64,000 nucleotides of DNA from Mycobacterium sp. (lineage in GTDB: Bacteria; Actinomycetota; Actinomycetes; Mycobacteriales; Mycobacteriaceae), in the NCBI GenBank assembly GCA_021732005.1, contig JAKFVT010000024.1, forward strand, positions 1-64,000, read 5' to 3'. Of the stretch, positions 61,099-64,000 are shown in pieces (within the stretch, counting starts at the first letter, position 1; every line of letters begins with the position of its first letter). The notes below the pieces were generated by a model, which was not told where the DNA came from, did not search any database, and saw only the letters and a list, made by a program, of their open reading frames with translations. The position numbers were made by a program, and so were the translations under genes.

Positions 61099-61949
61099 CC
61101 GGTCGTCGCCTTGGTCGCCGTCACCACCAGATACTCCGCCGAGTACGCGGTCTGTCCGGGCTGATCCGACTGGTTCCACTGCTCGAGGAACACCAGGAAG
61201 TCGCGGTCGAGGTTCGCCACCTGTTCGGGGCGCTCCGCATTGAAGGTGTACACCGCGATCGTCGGCCCGTAGTTGCGCTTCCAATATTCCCGGAACTCCA
61301 GCGGGCTGGGGCTGTGCGCCATCTGGAGGGTCCTGCGTTCCATGGTGAGGTCGGTAACCTTGTCGTCGAACAACTCTCGTACATGGTTCTCGTCGCCCCA
61401 CAGCGGTGCGGGCGAGGCACCCGGGGGCGGCGGAGCGGCATAGGGCTTCATAGTGGCGAACAACTGGCCTATGAAGCCTTGCGGCGTCCAGTTGATCATC
61501 CCGATCGTCCCACCCGGCCGGCACACCCGCACCAACTCGTCGGCGGCCGCCTGATGATGCGGGGCGAACATCGCGCCCAGACAAGACAGAACGACATCGA
61601 AGTGGTTGTCGGCGAACGGAAGTGCCTCCGCGTCGGCCTCCACCCACTCCAACTCGACACCGCGGGCGGCGGCGATCCTGCGGCCGGCGTCGAAGAGCTC
61701 CGGAGTGAGGTCACTTGCGGTCACCAGCGCGCCGGCTTCAGCGGCCGGAATCGAGGCGTTGCCGGCGCCGGCGGCCACGTCCAGCACCCGTTGATCGGGC
61801 CGGATGCCGACAGCCTCGACGAGCTGGGGACCGAGTTCGGCGACCAACTCGGCGGCCACCGTCGGGTAGTCACCGGACGCCCACAAGGCACGGTGCTTGG
61901 CCTTCAGCGCGCGATCGGCGGAATCATCGTGTTCTGGTCCGGTACCCAT
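61095..61949 (-). CDS. SAM-dependent class I methyltransferase (UbiE-like)
   Basis: A 284-residue protein. Motif I is VLDVAAGAGNASIPAAE (residues about 51-67), with motif II/post-I Asp in ASDLTPELFDAG, motif III-like FDVVLSCLGAMFAPH, and VCRPGGTIGM. The fold is that of menaquinone/sterol-type methyltransferases; the acceptor is unknown. ATG 61949 has an AAGGAG 8 nt upstream; the longer frame is dismissed. GntR, SDR and ALDH genes lie upstream on the same strand. Confidence 0.82.
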   Translation of the reverse strand: MGTGPEHDDSADRALKAKHRALWASGDYPTVAAELVAELGPQLVEAVGIRPDQRVLDVAAGAGNASIPAAEAGALVTASDLTPELFDAGRRIAAARGVELEWVEADAEALPFADNHFDVVLSCLGAMFAPHHQAAADELVRVCRPGGTIGMINWTPQGFIGQLFATMKPYAAPPPPGASPAPLWGDENHVRELFDDKVTDLTMERRTLQMAHSPSPLEFREYWKRNYGPTIAVYTFNAERPEQVANLDRDFLVFLEQWNQSDQPGQTAYSAEYLVVTATKATTG

Positions 61950-62037
61950 TGCAGATCTCCTTCTCAACGGCCATGGGCACAGGATGCGCGCACGCGTTGC
62001 GACAGAAGCAGAAATGGCAATAAAGCCGCGGAGGAAT

Positions 62038-62772
62038 TCAGTCGAGAAAGCCGTGCAGCAGGGCCGCCGACCCGGCGACGTGGGCCTGCATCGCCGCTCC
62101 GGCGGCATCCGGATCGCCGGCGAGGATGGCGATGACGATGGTCTCGTGCTGTTCGTCGGAGTGCGCAATGTTGCGCCGCAGCAACGGAATCTGATCCAAC
62201 AGCGCGTTCAGCCGCATCCGGTTCTCGGCCACCAGCGGCACCAGGGATGCCGATCCGGCGGCCTCCGCGATGGCCAGGTGCAGCCGGGAATCCAGCCGCC
62301 GATAGTCCTCGGCACAGGAGCAGCGCACATCGGTCAGCCGGGACCACAACCCTTCCCGCTCGGCGGCGGTCAGCGTTCGGGTAGCGGCCATCCGGGCGGC
62401 GCCGACTTCGAGGATCTCGCGCAGCCGCAGCGCGTCGTCGATGTCGGCGCGGCTGAACCGCACCCGGCCTTCGGTGGGGGCGGGTAGCGACTCGGCGAGG
62501 AAGGTGCCGCCGTAACGGCCGCGCCGCGACACCAGGTAACCGGCGTCGGCCAGAGACTTGATCGCCTCCCGGACGGTGTCGCGGCTGACGCCGAGCCGGG
62601 TGGCGAGCTCCCGTTCCGGGGGCAGCGAGTCACCCGGGGTGAGCACACCGAGTTTGATGGTCTGCAGCAACCGGCCGACGGTGTCCTCGAATGCGTTGCC
62701 CAGGCGCACCGGACGCAGCAGCGCCTCGTGGGCCTGCTGCGGTTCCGGTACGCTCGCCAATTCCCGGGTCAC
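62038..62772 (-). CDS. GntR family regulator, FadR/FCD subfamily
   Basis: A 244-residue regulator. The winged HTH is LPPERELATRLGVSRDTVREAIKSLADAGYLVSRRGRYGGTF (residues about 52-95). The C-terminal FCD domain has metal-type ligands (DSRLHLAIAEAAG; DEQHETIVIAILAGD). It lies 27 nt downstream of the SDR gene and likely regulates the SDR-ALDH operon, perhaps polyamine or glutamine-derived amine catabolism as its M. tuberculosis neighbours Rv2857c-Rv2860c suggest. GTG 62772 chosen (AGGA upstream). Confidence 0.85.
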   Translation of the reverse strand: MTRELASVPEPQQAHEALLRPVRLGNAFEDTVGRLLQTIKLGVLTPGDSLPPERELATRLGVSRDTVREAIKSLADAGYLVSRRGRYGGTFLAESLPAPTEGRVRFSRADIDDALRLREILEVGAARMAATRTLTAAEREGLWSRLTDVRCSCAEDYRRLDSRLHLAIAEAAGSASLVPLVAENRMRLNALLDQIPLLRRNIAHSDEQHETIVIAILAGDPDAAGAAMQAHVAGSAALLHGFLD

Positions 62773-62798
62773 TCCGTTCCTGCCCGCCGAACCATGAT

Positions 62799-63572
62799 TT
62801 ACAGCGGGGTGACGTAGTGGCCGGTGATGCCGCCGTCGACCAGGAAGCTGGACCCGGTGATGAACGACGAGTCGTCGCTGGCCAGGAATGCCACCGCGGC
62901 GGCCAGCTCCTCCGGCTCGGCGAACCTGCCCATCGGCACGTGCACCAGTCGGCGGGCGGCCCGCTCGGGATCCTTGGCGAACAGCTCCCGCAGCAGCGGG
63001 GTGTTCACCGGGCCGGGGCACAGCGCGTTGACCCGAATTCCCTGGCGCGCGTACTGGATTCCGAGTTCGCGCGACATCGCCAGCACGCCGCCCTTGGACG
63101 CGGTGTAGGAGATCTGGGAGGTGGCCGAACCGTTGACCGCCACGAACGAGGCGGTGTTGATGATCGATCCGCGCTGCGCGGGCACCATGTGCCGCAGCGC
63201 GGCCTTGCAGCAGAAGAAGACGGACTTCAGGTTGACGTCCTGCACCCGGTCCCAGGCGTCGATGCCGGTGTTCTCGATGAGGTCGTCGTCGGGCGGGCTG
63301 ATGCCCGCGTTGTTGAACGCGATGTCGACGCCACCGTGCAGCTCGAAAGCGGTGTCGAACAACTTATCCACCGCGACCTGATCGGAAACGTCGACCTGGA
63401 CGAACGTCACGTTCAAGTCGTTGGCCACGGTCTTGCCGGTCGTCTCGTCGAGATCCCCGATGACGACGATCGCGCCTTCGTCCCGCATCCGTTTGACGGC
63501 TGCGAGTCCGATACCGCTCGCGCCACCCGTGACGACGGCGACCTTGTCCTTGAGTCGCTGGGACAGATCCAT
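62799..63572 (-). CDS. Short-chain dehydrogenase/reductase (Rv2857c type)
   Basis: A 257-residue classical SDR. It has the cofactor motif VVTGGASGIGLAAV near the N-terminus, NNAGISPP, the catalytic Ser in IINTASFVAV, and Tyr-x3-Lys in SYTASKGG. The Asp after strand 2 (VVIGDLDETT) suggests NAD. It starts immediately after the ALDH stop (TAGATG), so the two are one operon. Together they fit Rv2857c and aldC order in M. tuberculosis. The substrate is not deducible. Confidence 0.88.
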   Translation of the reverse strand: MDLSQRLKDKVAVVTGGASGIGLAAVKRMRDEGAIVVIGDLDETTGKTVANDLNVTFVQVDVSDQVAVDKLFDTAFELHGGVDIAFNNAGISPPDDDLIENTGIDAWDRVQDVNLKSVFFCCKAALRHMVPAQRGSIINTASFVAVNGSATSQISYTASKGGVLAMSRELGIQYARQGIRVNALCPGPVNTPLLRELFAKDPERAARRLVHVPMGRFAEPEELAAAVAFLASDDSSFITGSSFLVDGGITGHYVTPL

Positions 63573-64000
63573 CTAGCTCTCCTCTACAGCAAAAAAGACG
63601 TTCTTGGTTTCGGTGAAGTGCAGGGGTGCGTCCGGGCCGAGTTCGCGGCCGAGCCCGGATTGTTTGAAGCCGCCGAACGGGGTGTTGTACCGGACCGACG
63701 AATGCGAGTTCACGCTCAGGTTGCCCGCCTCGACCGCGCGGGACACCCGCACTGCCCGGGACAGGTTGTCGGTCCAGATCGACCCGGACAGACCGTATTC
63801 GGTGTCATTGGCCAGCGCGATAGCGTCGGCCTCGTCGTCGAACGGCAGCACCGCGACGACCGGTCCGAAGATCTCCTCGGTGACGGTGCGGTCGGTCCGT
63901 TGCGGGGTGACTACCGTCGGCGGAAACCAGAAACCGGGCCCACTCGGCGCGGAGCCGCGGAACGCGACGTTCGTGTCATCGGGTACGTAGGCGGCCACCG
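63573..64000 (-). CDS. aldC: Aldehyde dehydrogenase, C-terminal part (runs off the window; AldC-like)
   Basis: The last 141 codons of an NAD(P)-dependent aldehyde dehydrogenase. Visible are EEIFGPVVAVLPFDDEADAI (the EIFGPV motif), ANDTEYGLSGSIWT, NLSVNSHSSVRYNTPFGGFKQSG and GRELG, all typical of the C-terminal half. The catalytic Cys and Glu are outside. The operon with the Rv2857c-type SDR suggests AldC, as in M. tuberculosis. Confidence 0.88.
   Translation of the reverse strand, partial: VAAYVPDDTNVAFRGSAPSGPGFWFPPTVVTPQRTDRTVTEEIFGPVVAVLPFDDEADAIALANDTEYGLSGSIWTDNLSRAVRVSRAVEAGNLSVNSHSSVRYNTPFGGFKQSGLGRELGPDAPLHFTETKNVFFAVEES

Noticed and set aside
1..64000. CRISPR arrays, tRNA/rRNA genes, insertion sequences or prophage
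   Set aside because: No regularly spaced repeats, no tRNA-like cloverleaf noticed, no transposase, integrase or phage proteins among the translated frames. A tRNAscan or Infernal search would settle small RNAs.

Overview
The window is GC-rich actinobacterial chromosome from a mycobacterium, most likely a fast-growing Mycolicibacterium. Three things point there: a gene order I recall from Mycobacterium tuberculosis (infB-ylxR-nusA-rimP, two genes of the Rv2843/Rv2844 type, proS, efpA, cysG-cobB-cobO-chelatase, GNAT, mqo, alpha/beta hydrolase, mtr, and at the far end SDR-aldC); mycothiol metabolism (mycothione reductase); and many TAG-type -10 boxes 5-8 nt before GTG/ATG starts, as in mycobacterial leaderless transcription. 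I see no tRNA, rRNA, CRISPR array, insertion sequence or riboswitch. No gene-free stretch exceeds 300 bases.

Region 1 (1-25 kb) is the conserved backbone. It holds the translation/transcription factor cluster (with an FAD oxidoreductase gene wedged between ylxR and nusA), proS, a carbinolamine-dehydratase/glyoxalase-like fusion, a degenerate ABC ATPase paired with a YhgE/Pip membrane protein, an NCS1 permease, two adjacent EfpA-type efflux pumps, the coupled operon mqo-GNAT-chelatase-cobO-cobB-cysG, an alpha/beta hydrolase and mtr.

Region 2 (25-42.8 kb) is accessory. A DeoR-type regulator precedes a permease, an FGGY kinase and two FAD oxidoreductases, apparently a polyol or polyol-phosphate catabolic operon. 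An ArsR-type regulator precedes a cobalt/nickel ECF transporter (cbiM, PDGLE protein, cbiQ, cbiO). Next come a zf-HC2 membrane protein, a Met/His-rich DUF5134-like membrane protein and a CopD-CtaG fusion, which look like copper handling. Then follow an AveC-like membrane protein, a NorQ/CbbQ-type AAA ATPase and a NorD-type VWA protein in one tight operon, with a divergent TetR gene.

Region 3 (42.8-51.7 kb) is an oxygenase locus with two homologous modules. Each has a Rieske oxygenase alpha subunit followed at once by an unrecognised ~110-residue protein. Around them are a TauD-type dioxygenase, an SDR, a ferredoxin reductase, an amidohydrolase-like protein lacking its first metal motif, a MarR regulator and an SGNH hydrolase. 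Three near-identical 16-bp palindromic elements (two before the reductase, one before the second Rieske gene) suggest that MarR controls both arms.

Region 4 (51.9-64 kb) holds an M20 peptidase, a TRIC channel protein, a copper set (CopZ-like chaperone, copper P-type ATPase, SigC-type sigma factor), a Ca2+/cation exchanger, a glucose dehydrogenase plus GH15 trehalase/glucoamylase pair, a methyltransferase, a GntR regulator, an SDR and the C-terminal part of an aldehyde dehydrogenase that runs off the end.
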